Shown here one piece after another: positions 44,461 through 54,219 of a DNA stretch of 64,000 bases (positions are counted from its first letter, which is position 1; each line of letters starts with the position of its first letter). The stretch is from Acidobacteriota bacterium (GTDB lineage: Bacteria > Acidobacteriota > UBA6911). The position numbers were made by a program, and so were the translations under genes. The notes under the pieces were generated by a model. The model was not told the DNA's origin and searched no databases. It saw only the letters and a program-made list of their open reading frames with translations. The DNA lies in NCBI GenBank assembly GCA_012719355.1, contig JAAYAM010000100.1:1-64000 (forward strand), given 5' to 3'.

Positions 44461-46527
44461 ATGGCAACACCAGGATTTGGAGGCAAGATTCTCTTAGTCA
44501 ATCTGACGACGAAACAGATCACGCGGCTCGATACCGAGAAATACGAGATGTATGGCGGCGGCCATGGAACGTCCACAGCTCTCTTCTGGGAATACTGTGT
44601 CGCTCCAGGAGACTGGGACTTGCAGGATGCATTCGATCCCAGGAACATGGTGTCTCTTATGACCGGCGCTGTGGCAGGAACTGGTATTCCTTTTGGCGCG
44701 AGAACGAGTGTTTCCGGCATGTCCCCGCAGTGCTACCCCATCCAGTGGTTCTGCCACAGCAATTTCGGGGGCACATTTGCGACGATGCTCAAGTTTGCGG
44801 GATGGGACGGAGTCGCGGTCATCGGAAGGGCTGAATCGCCTGTATACATCAATATTATGGATGACAAGGTCACGCTCGAAGACGCCAAGGCTCTGTGGGG
44901 CCTTACGACTTGGGAATGTCAGGAAGAGATCTGGAAGAGATCCGGTGTCCGCTACGGCCAGGAATGGCAGCAAGTGGATGGCGGCTTCACTCTGCAAAGG
45001 CCTTCTATCGTCACAATCGGGCCCGCGGGAGAGACCCTTACACGCGTTGCTTCGCTGGTTCACGGCGGCGGCAGCGGCGCCGGGCAGGGTGGTTTCGGCG
45101 GCGTGTTCGGATCGAAGAATCTCAAAGCGGTCGCTGTGCTGGGTACGGGCAGCATCAAGATCGCCGATCCCAGGGGACTGAAAGACGCCAGAGAATGGTG
45201 GGATAAGACGTGGCGTCGTGGCGGTGGCGGCTTCGGCGGTTTCGGGGGCGGACAGTCAGTCTCCTCCTGCTGCGTTGGTTGCGGAGCCAGGATGTGCCAC
45301 AACAGGAACAGGGCCTACAGCGTCGACTCCGATGATTGCGCGGAATCGACATGGTTCAGCCTTGCACCGCCGCATCCTCCTACGTCACAGATGGTCAACC
45401 AGAAAGGGACTGACATCGTCCAGCAACTCGGGCTGAATGCGATGGAAACCTGTTTCATGGGACCGATGTCATTTGACACTTCCCACAACAAGGATTTCCC
45501 GATTCAGCCGAAGGTCCCCGCATACACAGCGCTGGGCTGGTACATGAAGAAGATGTACGACATGAAAGTGATCGGTCCCGGCACCAAGTTCGACATGGCC
45601 CCGCTGCCAATGGACGATTTCGAGAAACAGGAGTTTATGGAAATCTACGGAATCGCGCTCGCTAAGCGAATCGGGATCGGCAATCACCTGGCCGAGGGAA
45701 CCGCCCGTTTTGCAGAGAAGCTGGGACGGACCGATGATTTCAATACACTCTGCCGGCTGACCATGTGGGGCTATCAGGATCACTGGTCCATGCCTGGAGT
45801 GGAATGGGCTTACGGTAACCTGATGGATTCCCGCGACATCAATAACCACGACATGTCGGTTGGGACCAAACGGGGCTACACCTGCGAACAGTTCGTGAAA
45901 ATCCTTGCCGAACGAACGCTCAAGAACGATCCGTTCTGGTTCGATTACAGCTGGGATACCGATCAGGCTTACAAGACCGGGATCTATTCCAAACACAAAG
46001 CCGAATGGGTCGCCTGGCATCAGCATTACTGGAACTACTACAAAGAGTCGGTAGGTTTCTGCGATTGGGGATACTCGCAGCTCTTCAACCAGGCACACCC
46101 CGAAGGGAAGGGGCATACTCCTGAAGCCGAACCCCGTTTCCTCAACGCCATCACCGGAAGAAAACACACTTTCGATGACGGCATGGAAATCGGAAGGCGC
46201 TCATGGAACCTGAAAAGGGCGATTTTTGTGCTCCAGGGGAGACACCGCAAGATGGAGAATTTCACCGGATATTACTACCGGCCGGGAGCTTCATATTGCG
46301 GATTCGCCCCCGAACTCCCGATTTTCGACGGCAGCAAATGGGAGTGGAAGAACTGCAAGGAGCTCTACTTCTCCAGGGAAGGGGTTGATCAATGGAAGAC
46401 CCACTTCTATGAAGTCGAGGGATGGGATGTCGAATCCGGCTTCCCCAAACGCAAGACCCTCGAAGATCTCGGCATGAAACAGGTAGCCGATCTTCTCCAG
46501 TCGAAGGACAAGCTGGGCAAAGCTTAA
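44461..46527 (+). CDS. aldehyde:ferredoxin oxidoreductase family enzyme (tungsten/molybdopterin)
   Basis: A 688-residue AOR-family protein: N-terminal GFGGKILLVNLTTKQITRLD and YGGGHGTSTALFW, then the pterin-binding part (PFGARTSVSGMSP), and the cluster motif CVGCGARMC (about residues 281-289) with a distant Cys in SVGFCDWGYS. AOR enzymes oxidise aldehydes to acids, or in related branches reduce aromatic rings (BamB), passing electrons to ferredoxin. A Gly-rich insert (RRGGGGFGGFGGGQSVSS, about 258-275) before the cluster is unusual. A strong ribosome site AAAGGAGG precedes ATG 44461. It forms an operon with the ferredoxin upstream and three oxidoreductase or related genes downstream. Substrate unknown. 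Confidence 0.9.
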   Translation: MATPGFGGKILLVNLTTKQITRLDTEKYEMYGGGHGTSTALFWEYCVAPGDWDLQDAFDPRNMVSLMTGAVAGTGIPFGARTSVSGMSPQCYPIQWFCHSNFGGTFATMLKFAGWDGVAVIGRAESPVYINIMDDKVTLEDAKALWGLTTWECQEEIWKRSGVRYGQEWQQVDGGFTLQRPSIVTIGPAGETLTRVASLVHGGGSGAGQGGFGGVFGSKNLKAVAVLGTGSIKIADPRGLKDAREWWDKTWRRGGGGFGGFGGGQSVSSCCVGCGARMCHNRNRAYSVDSDDCAESTWFSLAPPHPPTSQMVNQKGTDIVQQLGLNAMETCFMGPMSFDTSHNKDFPIQPKVPAYTALGWYMKKMYDMKVIGPGTKFDMAPLPMDDFEKQEFMEIYGIALAKRIGIGNHLAEGTARFAEKLGRTDDFNTLCRLTMWGYQDHWSMPGVEWAYGNLMDSRDINNHDMSVGTKRGYTCEQFVKILAERTLKNDPFWFDYSWDTDQAYKTGIYSKHKAEWVAWHQHYWNYYKESVGFCDWGYSQLFNQAHPEGKGHTPEAEPRFLNAITGRKHTFDDGMEIGRRSWNLKRAIFVLQGRHRKMENFTGYYYRPGASYCGFAPELPIFDGSKWEWKNCKELYFSREGVDQWKTHFYEVEGWDVESGFPKRKTLEDLGMKQVADLLQSKDKLGKA

Positions 46528-46625
46528 GAAGCTTTTTGACAAATCGGGAGATCTCCAGGGTGGCGCATTCTGAAGATCTCTCTGTCTATGGCCGCAGATT
46601 ACAACGCAAGCAGGATTCTCTCACG

Positions 46626-48338
46626 ATGAATAAGAAACTGTATCCCCTGATTGACCCTCGAGGAGTGCAGCAGCGCCCTGTCATCACACTCGCCCCACGC
46701 CCCGCTCTCGAACAGCTGAAGAACGGGAAAATCCTGTTCTATGACAACACCAAGCTGAGCTTCTGCAACTATGGCGAGGTCTTCGTACGAATCAAAGAAC
46801 GTCTTCGCGAAATTGGCGTCAGTAATTTTGTTGATTACCGCGAAACGGTGCGCGGCAAGGATACACGAGGGCTGGAGAACTATGCGGCAATGCTCGCACA
46901 GGAAAAGCCCGTGGCCGCCGTGGTGGCGCTGGGCGATATGGGGACTTCTCCGGCAACCTGTATCGTAACCATTGCCCTTGAGAAACTCGGAATTCCGACT
47001 GTCTATATTACGGCACCTCCTGGTGGAGATCTGGTCGAAGGGGTGGCCGTCTACCGGGCCGGAAATCTGTGTTTGTGCAAGATCGACATATATCAGGCCA
47101 GCACTGCTGCTGAGGTCAGGGAACAGATCGATCTGAAGTGGGAGTATATAATCGGCTCTCTGACGGCTGCCCCCGAGAGACTGAAGGAGCTCGCCCACAT
47201 CGACTTCAAGATGGACCTCGTTCCTCCCGCGGCAGATGGATTGCTTCCGGTCACCGGGTCAATAGAGGTTGAAGAGAGCAGGCTGCTCGAGCCGGGATGC
47301 TACATGGAAGAGATTATGGATTACCTCGACCGTGAGCATATCGGGGACGGACTGCCGGTTATTCCTCCAACTAAAGGGCGTCTGGAGAAAATGTACGCCT
47401 ACTGCCCGTTCGATCCGGAGATGGTGCTGTGGCGGGAAGTCGGACCCACTGGCAAAGACGTCAATGTGAGGGATGTCGCGATTGCCGCGGTGATGGCTGG
47501 CTGCAGGCCGGAGGCGATGCCGATTCTGGTCACGGCATTCAAGGCGCTGGCAGATCCGAAATACAACCTGCTCCAGTCGGTCACGACCTCACATCCAGGC
47601 GGAAATCTTGTCCTGGTGAGCGGACCCATCGCGCAGGAAGTTGGAATATCGGGAAAGCAGGGATGCCTGGGGCCCGGTTATCCCGCAAATGCGACGATCG
47701 GAAGGGCCGTCAATCTCGTAATTTTGAACGTCAGCCGCGCGGTGCCGGGAGTCTGCGACCTCGACTGCATCGCGTCCCAGGCGGAGTTCACGTACTGTTT
47801 TGCCGAAGAACCGTCGCTGGCGCAGTGGCCGATGATCAATGAGGAACACTACGATGCCTCGACCACTACTGTCTATGTGCTGAAGGCCGAACCGCAGCAC
47901 GATATCATCGATTTTCTCAGCCCGGATGGACATGATCTGCTCGACACCATCACCGACAGCTGTACCACCCTGGGGTCCAACAACGCTTACATCCCGGGGC
48001 CGCTGCTGCTGGTCCTAACTCCGGACCACGGAATGATGCTTAAGAACGCCGGCTACACAAAGGACATGATAAGGGAGCATATTCATCTTCGTGCCGTGCA
48101 TGATGTCCCGATGGTAAGGAATCGCGGCCTCGTACCTGTCCGGCCGCCGGACTTGGCCAACAGGCATCCGATGCCCGTAACCCGCAGTCCGAAGGATGTC
48201 GAAATGGTCGTCGTCGGGGGGCGCGGAGGGCATTCCGGCGTTATTCTCCCCTGGGCATTGCACAGCGAGAGCATCGTGTTGCCGATTACTCTGCCGGACG
48301 GCAGAATCGCTCGAAGTATTCAGGAGTTCCGCAAATAA
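46626..48338 (+). CDS. UGSC-like domain protein with a second conserved domain, motif altered
   Basis: A 570-residue two-domain protein. The first part (about 1-225) resembles UGSC (seleno)proteins, whose redox motif is U/C-G-S-C. Here the equivalent place reads ALGDMGTSPATC (residues 101-112), so the paired redox residues are absent and only one Cys remains. The second part (about 228-570) resembles a family I recall next to UGSC proteins: IGDGLPVIPPTKGRLEKM, DVAIAAVMAGCRPEAMPIL, LGPGYPANATIGRAVNLVI, TYCFAEEPSLAQW, VVVGGRGGHSGVILPW. No reaction is established for it that I know. The open frame begins at 46422 inside the AOR gene. ATG 46626, 11 bases after AGGA, or GTG 46560 are the realistic starts. 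Lies 98 bases after AOR. Confidence 0.72.
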   Translation: MNKKLYPLIDPRGVQQRPVITLAPRPALEQLKNGKILFYDNTKLSFCNYGEVFVRIKERLREIGVSNFVDYRETVRGKDTRGLENYAAMLAQEKPVAAVVALGDMGTSPATCIVTIALEKLGIPTVYITAPPGGDLVEGVAVYRAGNLCLCKIDIYQASTAAEVREQIDLKWEYIIGSLTAAPERLKELAHIDFKMDLVPPAADGLLPVTGSIEVEESRLLEPGCYMEEIMDYLDREHIGDGLPVIPPTKGRLEKMYAYCPFDPEMVLWREVGPTGKDVNVRDVAIAAVMAGCRPEAMPILVTAFKALADPKYNLLQSVTTSHPGGNLVLVSGPIAQEVGISGKQGCLGPGYPANATIGRAVNLVILNVSRAVPGVCDLDCIASQAEFTYCFAEEPSLAQWPMINEEHYDASTTTVYVLKAEPQHDIIDFLSPDGHDLLDTITDSCTTLGSNNAYIPGPLLLVLTPDHGMMLKNAGYTKDMIREHIHLRAVHDVPMVRNRGLVPVRPPDLANRHPMPVTRSPKDVEMVVVGGRGGHSGVILPWALHSESIVLPITLPDGRIARSIQEFRK

Positions 48339-48374
48339 ATCTTCTGCGCGAAGGATCTTGGAGAAGGAACGACT

Positions 48375-49805
48375 ATGGAGATTTATGGTGAATACGACGT
48401 TGTGATAGCCGGAGGAGGGACCTCCGGAGTTGCCGCTGCCATCGCCTCGGCAAGGGCCGGCGCAAAGACCATCCTGATTGAACGGCTCGGAACGCTGGGA
48501 GGGCAGATGAACGTGTCAGGTCCTCCGGGCTTTGCATATGCCTATATGTTCAACCCGCGCGGAGAGCAGATCATCGCCGGCATAATGGAAGAGACACATG
48601 CCCGATTGCTGCAGGATGGCCACGCCCTGCCCCACACGACACCCGATTTCAGAGTCGGCTACAGCTTCTCCCTTGTCGATCCTGACTATTGGGGCCTGTT
48701 GATCTTCGAGATGATGACCGAAAACGGCGTGAACCTGCTGCTGTATTCTGTCGCCGTAGATGTCGTGAAAGAGGGAAATGCCGTCAAAGGAGTAATAGTC
48801 GAGAACCCCTCCGGAAGGCAGGTAGTTTTGGGCAAGGTGATCATTGACTGCACGGGAGAAGGTCATATCTCTGCCAGAGCAGGGGCGCCGTACGAGCAGG
48901 TTCCGAAAGATCAGCTGGAACCGCATACGATTTCCTTCACTGTTGACGGCGTGGATTGGGAGAAGGTTCTGCAGTACGTCAGAGACAATGCCGCGTATGA
49001 ATTCAACGCGATGACGCATCCCTACCTCGGCTGGACTGATGAGCAGATCGCCGAAAGGATCCGCAGAGTCAAAGACATCACTGAAATCTCCAACTTCATG
49101 GGCTACTACTCCCTCAGAGATGCGGCCATAGCAGCCGGCGACTGGCATCCTTACAGCGGCGTGGGATTCTTCATCATGCCCAGGGAGAACGGCGTCTTCC
49201 AGGCGCACTTCCAGCATTCATCGCAGGTCGGGAACGTCGATCCGACGGATGTAAGGGATCTCACGTATGCGGAGATCGAATGCCGAAAGCAGGTCACGAT
49301 GGCCCTGAAATTCATCAAGAAATACATGCCCGGGTTCGAAAATTGTTACCTGACGCGGATGTGCCACGAGTTGAGGATCAGGGAAAGCAGAAGAATTATG
49401 GGCGATTATGTCCTGACCAAGGCGGATGTCGCCGAAGCCAGGAAATTCGACGACGTGATCGGAAAAAGCTCATTCTCATCGGGCGCCAAGCATGTCGCCA
49501 CAAAAGACACGATCAGCTATGAAGGGATCGTGTATCCCAAAGACGGCGGATCGTACGATATACCCTACCGATGCCTCGTTCCCAAGGTCGTTGAGAACCT
49601 GCTGGTAGCAGGAAAAGCGATCTCGGCCGATAGGGATTCCTACAAAAGATTTCTGCAGGAGACGATGGTTACCGGCCAGGCCGCGGGAGCCGCGGCGGCG
49701 GTCTGCGCGCGCAACGGGATTTCTCCACGAGAACTCGAGCGCGACGTCTCGGAGCTGCAGAAGGTACTTCTCGAGCAAGGCGTCATACTGTACGGAACCT
49801 ATTGA
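48375..49805 (+). CDS. FAD-dependent oxidoreductase (FAD_oxidored family)
   Basis: A 476-residue flavoprotein with a dinucleotide-binding N-terminus VVIAGGGTSGVAAAIASARAG (split: VVIAGGGTSGVAAAI, about residues 8-22), then ILIERLGTLGGQMNVSG. A second FAD contact IIDCTGEGHISARAGAP lies near 155, and a C-terminal FAD motif NLLVAGKAISADRDSYKRFL ... TGQAAGAAAA. Members of this family act on varied substrates and are frequent in catabolic clusters of Acidobacteriota, Planctomycetota and Chloroflexota. CYLTRMCHELRIRESRRI is the conserved helical segment before the third FAD contact. GGAG precedes ATG 48375. Probably oxidises or dehydrogenates an intermediate of the pathway. Confidence 0.88.
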   Translation: MEIYGEYDVVIAGGGTSGVAAAIASARAGAKTILIERLGTLGGQMNVSGPPGFAYAYMFNPRGEQIIAGIMEETHARLLQDGHALPHTTPDFRVGYSFSLVDPDYWGLLIFEMMTENGVNLLLYSVAVDVVKEGNAVKGVIVENPSGRQVVLGKVIIDCTGEGHISARAGAPYEQVPKDQLEPHTISFTVDGVDWEKVLQYVRDNAAYEFNAMTHPYLGWTDEQIAERIRRVKDITEISNFMGYYSLRDAAIAAGDWHPYSGVGFFIMPRENGVFQAHFQHSSQVGNVDPTDVRDLTYAEIECRKQVTMALKFIKKYMPGFENCYLTRMCHELRIRESRRIMGDYVLTKADVAEARKFDDVIGKSSFSSGAKHVATKDTISYEGIVYPKDGGSYDIPYRCLVPKVVENLLVAGKAISADRDSYKRFLQETMVTGQAAGAAAAVCARNGISPRELERDVSELQKVLLEQGVILYGTY

Positions 49806-49844
49806 ACAGGAAGTCTCATCCCGGTCTTTAGAAAGGGGAATGCT

Positions 49845-52256
49845 ATGGGCTATCGACCCTGGACCTGGAAACCGCCTGAAGGGTACAAAGAGACTCAGAG
49901 CTCCATCTCGCGACAGGACGCCCACGAAAAAGTCAGCGGCAAGGCGGCTTATACGAGGGATATCGTTCTGCCCGGAATGCTCTATGCCAAGATTCTTACT
50001 TCCCCGTATGCGCACGCAAAGATCATCCGCATCAATACCGCCCAGGCAGAAGCTCTCGCCGGTGTGAGAGACATACTCAAATACAACGACCCGGATGTCG
50101 AGTATGACAGCGGCACAGGAGCATGGTACGAGATTTCAGGTAACTACAACCTCCTCACGCTTCCCGGCACGAGCGATTTCTACCACCATCCAATGGGAGT
50201 AGCGGTTGTCGCCGACAGCGAGGAAATCTGTGACCGTGCCCTGCGCCTCATGGAAATCGAATGGGAAGAACGCCCCTTTATCCTGGATATGGAGGAATCG
50301 GTGAAGCCCGACGCCGTCAAGGTGATGGCCGAAGTAAGGCGCACCAATGCAAAGGCAAGGGAACCGAACACTGTCCTGGCTGAAGAGGTCGAGTACGGTG
50401 ATGTCGATAAGGCTTTCGCAGAAGCCGACCGGGTGATCGAATACAAGATCACCCGGGAGGTGAACTCATCGGCGGGCGTGGAACCGGCTGTGTGCATCGC
50501 GCAGTGGCGCGGAGACTTCCTGGATCTCTGGGTCCATCACCAGGATATTCCTCAGTGGTTTCTAATATCGCCCGTCACCGCCAGGGAGAAAGCCATCCCT
50601 CCTTTGGCCGAGTGGTCGAAGATTACCGTGACGATGCCGTACCAGGGCTCCATGTTTGGGGGCTTTTCCTGGCTTGGCTATTCATGCTGTTTCACGCGTC
50701 TGGCTGTCATCCTTGCAAGGCGTGCCGAAGGAAGGCCGGTCAAGCTTCTCTTCGACGAGGGCAACCATTACGCTCTCGGGGACGATGCCGGGACTTATAC
50801 GTGTAAAGTCGCGGCCAGGAAAGATGGGACTATAACCGGCTATCACTGGCATATTGTCGGGCCGAGAAACGCCGCGGTGGAGAAGACGTTCGAAGGGACA
50901 ATGATCCCGAATATACGTGGCACGCACGAATGGGGACTAACCAACAAGGGGCATTTAATCTGCATCCGGCATGGAGCCCACTCCTGTGTGCCGCACAACG
51001 TCATGTTTGACCGTGTTGCCGCGGAATTCGGACTCGATCCGACCGAGGTGGCATTGAAGAACGACGGCTGCCGCGGGCACGACTGGGACTGGATAACACG
51101 CTATCAAAAGGAAAACGGTTTTCCGCAACGATGGAGCCTCAAAGAAGTCATTGAGAAAGGTAAAGAGGCCATCGACTGGAACAGGAAGTGGCACCCTCCG
51201 GGAGCGAAGCGGCTTTCCAACGGCAGAATGCACGGTCTCGGATTCATGCAGTCGATTGAATGGACCTGGGAGGCACCGGCCCCGGCAAAGACTCACGCAT
51301 GCCTGATGCTGCGCAACGGCATATGTGCAATAGTAGGGGTGCGTAGCGACATAGGCTCCGATACCGAATCCGGAGCACGGCACATCGTGGCGGCCGAACT
51401 CGGTTTGAGATATGAAGACACCGTGATCCATGAGCGGCGGTCCGACAACAGCAGCTTTTTCATGTGGCAGCCGGGGGGATCATTTTCCACTGCTTTCATC
51501 ACTACGCAATTGATCATGGCTGCCCGCGAATTGAAGCAAAAGCTGCTCGAATGCGCCGTGAAGCCTACGCCTGCTTACAACACAAGTCATTTCTTCAAGA
51601 CCGTTCAACCTCCCGCGTTTCCGGGAAAACGGCCGGAAGAACTAGACATCAGGGAGAGCATGGTTTTTGAGAAGGCGAATCCCGCGAATCGGAAAAGCGT
51701 GAGGGAGGTGGCGGACATCTTTTGGGATGTCGATCCTGCAATCACTCACCCCGTTGTCGGGACTGTCTCAGGTCTGACGGTGGATGGGAAGCCTGACGAG
51801 AACCTGTACGTAATGGCGCGGCAGGCGCACTTTATCGAGGTGGAAGTCGATACCGACACCGGCATGGTTGAGGTAACGAATATCGTGTGCGTCAATGACG
51901 TGGGCCATTTGTTCAATCCCACAGGCGCTGCCGCTCAGCAGTACGGTGGCGCAATCATGGGGCTCGGCAGAAGTGCCACTGAAGAGCATGTCTGGTGTCC
52001 GCGTACGGGTGTTGCCCTGAATCACGACCTGATCAACTATCACATCGGGACGATGAACGACTATCCTCGCTCAACGTGTCTCATCAATGAGAGCCATCTA
52101 GGCTATGCGGCCTTTGGGGCCTATGGCGTAGGTGAGAATTCGGGAGCCGCGATGTCCGGTCTCACTTCGTCGGCCATCTACAATGCTACCGGCAAATGGG
52201 TCATCGATTTTCCAACCACTCCGGCCCGCGTCATGAAAGCCCTTGGAAACATATGA
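49845..52256 (+). CDS. xanthine dehydrogenase-family molybdenum subunit
   Basis: An 803-residue molybdopterin-cytosine-dinucleotide-type large subunit: RQDAHEKVSGKAAYTRDI at the start, the cofactor region MPYQGSMFGGFSWLGYS (variant of GGGFGGK), then GVRSDIGSDTESGARHIVAAELG, and the catalytic Glu in the terminal motif AAFGAYGVGENSGAAMSG. Such hydroxylases insert water-derived oxygen into heterocycles or aldehydes. Normally they need a 2Fe-2S subunit and an FAD subunit encoded next to them. Neither is in this window after 52256, where the strand switches to the OPT gene. The FAD oxidoreductase upstream is from a different family. The gene may use a distant partner or pass electrons to the operon's ferredoxin. 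RBS AAAGGGG. Confidence 0.88.
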   Translation: MGYRPWTWKPPEGYKETQSSISRQDAHEKVSGKAAYTRDIVLPGMLYAKILTSPYAHAKIIRINTAQAEALAGVRDILKYNDPDVEYDSGTGAWYEISGNYNLLTLPGTSDFYHHPMGVAVVADSEEICDRALRLMEIEWEERPFILDMEESVKPDAVKVMAEVRRTNAKAREPNTVLAEEVEYGDVDKAFAEADRVIEYKITREVNSSAGVEPAVCIAQWRGDFLDLWVHHQDIPQWFLISPVTAREKAIPPLAEWSKITVTMPYQGSMFGGFSWLGYSCCFTRLAVILARRAEGRPVKLLFDEGNHYALGDDAGTYTCKVAARKDGTITGYHWHIVGPRNAAVEKTFEGTMIPNIRGTHEWGLTNKGHLICIRHGAHSCVPHNVMFDRVAAEFGLDPTEVALKNDGCRGHDWDWITRYQKENGFPQRWSLKEVIEKGKEAIDWNRKWHPPGAKRLSNGRMHGLGFMQSIEWTWEAPAPAKTHACLMLRNGICAIVGVRSDIGSDTESGARHIVAAELGLRYEDTVIHERRSDNSSFFMWQPGGSFSTAFITTQLIMAARELKQKLLECAVKPTPAYNTSHFFKTVQPPAFPGKRPEELDIRESMVFEKANPANRKSVREVADIFWDVDPAITHPVVGTVSGLTVDGKPDENLYVMARQAHFIEVEVDTDTGMVEVTNIVCVNDVGHLFNPTGAAAQQYGGAIMGLGRSATEEHVWCPRTGVALNHDLINYHIGTMNDYPRSTCLINESHLGYAAFGAYGVGENSGAAMSGLTSSAIYNATGKWVIDFPTTPARVMKALGNI

Positions 52257-52280
52257 GGTGGTAAGGCCGTCATAGGCGTA

Positions 52281-54182
52281 CTACACAAACACAAAGGTCT
52301 CCAGGATGATGACAATGATCCCGGTGATTGCGCCACCGGCAATCAGGCCTGCGCAGACCGGCTCGAGATTCTGAACCATGACTTTGTGTCCGAGACGGGA
52401 AGGATCCTTCATGGACCGTCTGCAGAGCCAGAACACAAGCGACCCGATGAACATCGCGAAGCAAGTGTTGAATGGGATCACGAAGGCCAACCCGATTCCC
52501 ACGCCGGAAAGCCAGAATCTCCCCTTGGTCTTGATTTTGATCGCTTCCAGCACAATTCCAAGGATCGCACCGATCAGCGCCGCCCACCGGGCGGATTCTT
52601 TCAGGTTCGACAGGCCGCTGGTGAGGACTTCAGCCACCGCTTTCCAGACAGAGGCGCCGGGCATTGGATATTGTTCGCTGATCAAACCCGCCGGATTGCC
52701 GCGCAGGAACACAAAATAGAAGACAGGCACTGCTACAAGAGCACCTGCAATGATTCCAAGTACATGCCCTATGGCCTGGTGACGCGGTTTTCCCCCGAGC
52801 ATGTAACCCGGCTTTATATCCATAAGAAGGTTGGATGCGTTGCTGGCGACTTCTCCCGTAATTGCTGCGGTCATCACATTCGTTGTGATGTTCCCGGGCG
52901 ATAGAGCCCCGAAGGTAAGCTGCGTCAATTTGCCCAAGGCTCCAGTAGGGGTGATCGAAGTGAGCGCCGTCGAATGCGCCGCGATCAGAGTGAAGAAGAA
53001 TACGAGCGGAATCGCAATGATCCCCATCAGGATCTCAACGCCGAAATACACGTGTGCAACATAGACGAGCACCGCTCCAATAATCGGAACCCCGACGACC
53101 GAGTAAGCCACAGGAAGCTCAATGTGCTGGAGAATGTCGATCTCGCCGGGACGTTTCCTCGAAAAGAGTCCGGAGAATGAAGCCAGAATCATCCTGGGCT
53201 TGGAGAAGAAGGCGTAGAGGGAAGAGGTCGTCATGACCGCGACTCCGCACCAGAGGGCCCACATTGTGATGTTGGTGAAGCCGTAGTGGGTCGTGCCGCC
53301 TACCACTGTGCCGGTGATGTCGCCGCGGTTGATCATCCATGGGGCGAGAATGAAGTAGTTGATGCACGCACCTACCATAAGAGACACGCCCGTGTGGATT
53401 CCCATCAGCCCACCCGCCGCCATCATGACGAAGTCCGTGTCCGGCCGGATTGTCAGCTCTCTAAGCTCAATGCCGCCGATCTTCAGCGGCCAGATCCTGT
53501 ATATCCAGCCGTCCAGATACTCCGGCACAAATAACGAGATTTTCATCCTGGCCATGATGGCCTGGCTTTGCATGATCTTGAGGAGAACCGCGAGAGCACC
53601 CGTCACCATGAGAATAACCGCCTTAAACACGCCTTCTCTGGAACTGCCGGAGTGGAGTGCATCCATCACGACTCCGGCCGCCTTCCCTTCAGGGAAAGGA
53701 TGCTGCTCCTCGTTGATGAATCGTTTTTTCAAAGGGAAGGCGAACAGGACGCCGAGAACCGCGAGAAGAGTGATCCAGACGAAAGTCAGCTGCATGGGAA
53801 TGACTTTCTCCGTGATCATCATGTAAGCCGCGAGACTCGAAATCATCGGCGCAGTCATGTAGCCGGCGGCAGTGGCGATCGATTGCATGCAGTTGTTTTC
53901 AAGGACACTGAACTCCTTGGCCAGGTGCATGGAACTCATCAGCTTGAAGAACGCGAAGGCGACGATGACCGATGTGATGCCGACTCCGAGCGTCCAACCG
54001 GTCTTCGCGCCTACGTAGAGATTGGTCAGCGACAGAATTCCTCCAATCAGCATGCCCGAAATGGCGGAGCGAACCGTCAGCTGAGGCATGTCGCCCTTCC
54101 AGACGTTTTCGAGCCACCATTTGTCTTTCTGTTCGAGCGACCATTCCTTGATTTGTTCTTCTGATAGTTGCTTTATCGCCAT
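52281..54182 (-). CDS. OPT-family transporter
   Basis: A 633-residue, about 15-helix oligopeptide-transporter-superfamily protein: AISGMLIGGILSLTNLYVGAKTGWTLGVG (split: GGILSLTNLYVGAKTGW), ENNCMQSIATAAGYMTA, FPEGKAAGVVMDALHSG, and TGEVASNASNLLMDIKPGYMLGG. OPT proteins take up oligopeptides, glutathione-like molecules or metal-chelator complexes. ATG 54182 is used, seven bases after AAGGA. It is the last of a series of closely spaced minus-strand genes and ends opposite the molybdenum-subunit gene with 24 bases between stops. It may import a substrate or metal needed by the adjoining cluster. Confidence 0.92.
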   Translation of the reverse strand: MAIKQLSEEQIKEWSLEQKDKWWLENVWKGDMPQLTVRSAISGMLIGGILSLTNLYVGAKTGWTLGVGITSVIVAFAFFKLMSSMHLAKEFSVLENNCMQSIATAAGYMTAPMISSLAAYMMITEKVIPMQLTFVWITLLAVLGVLFAFPLKKRFINEEQHPFPEGKAAGVVMDALHSGSSREGVFKAVILMVTGALAVLLKIMQSQAIMARMKISLFVPEYLDGWIYRIWPLKIGGIELRELTIRPDTDFVMMAAGGLMGIHTGVSLMVGACINYFILAPWMINRGDITGTVVGGTTHYGFTNITMWALWCGVAVMTTSSLYAFFSKPRMILASFSGLFSRKRPGEIDILQHIELPVAYSVVGVPIIGAVLVYVAHVYFGVEILMGIIAIPLVFFFTLIAAHSTALTSITPTGALGKLTQLTFGALSPGNITTNVMTAAITGEVASNASNLLMDIKPGYMLGGKPRHQAIGHVLGIIAGALVAVPVFYFVFLRGNPAGLISEQYPMPGASVWKAVAEVLTSGLSNLKESARWAALIGAILGIVLEAIKIKTKGRFWLSGVGIGLAFVIPFNTCFAMFIGSLVFWLCRRSMKDPSRLGHKVMVQNLEPVCAGLIAGGAITGIIVIILETFVFV

Positions 54183-54219
54183 TGAACATCCTTCCACTGG
54201 GGATTCTGAAACCGGGCGG

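Noticed and set aside
49845-52256. Aerobic CO dehydrogenase large subunit CoxL
   Set aside because: No AYxCSFR active-site loop is visible, and no coxM or coxS neighbours.
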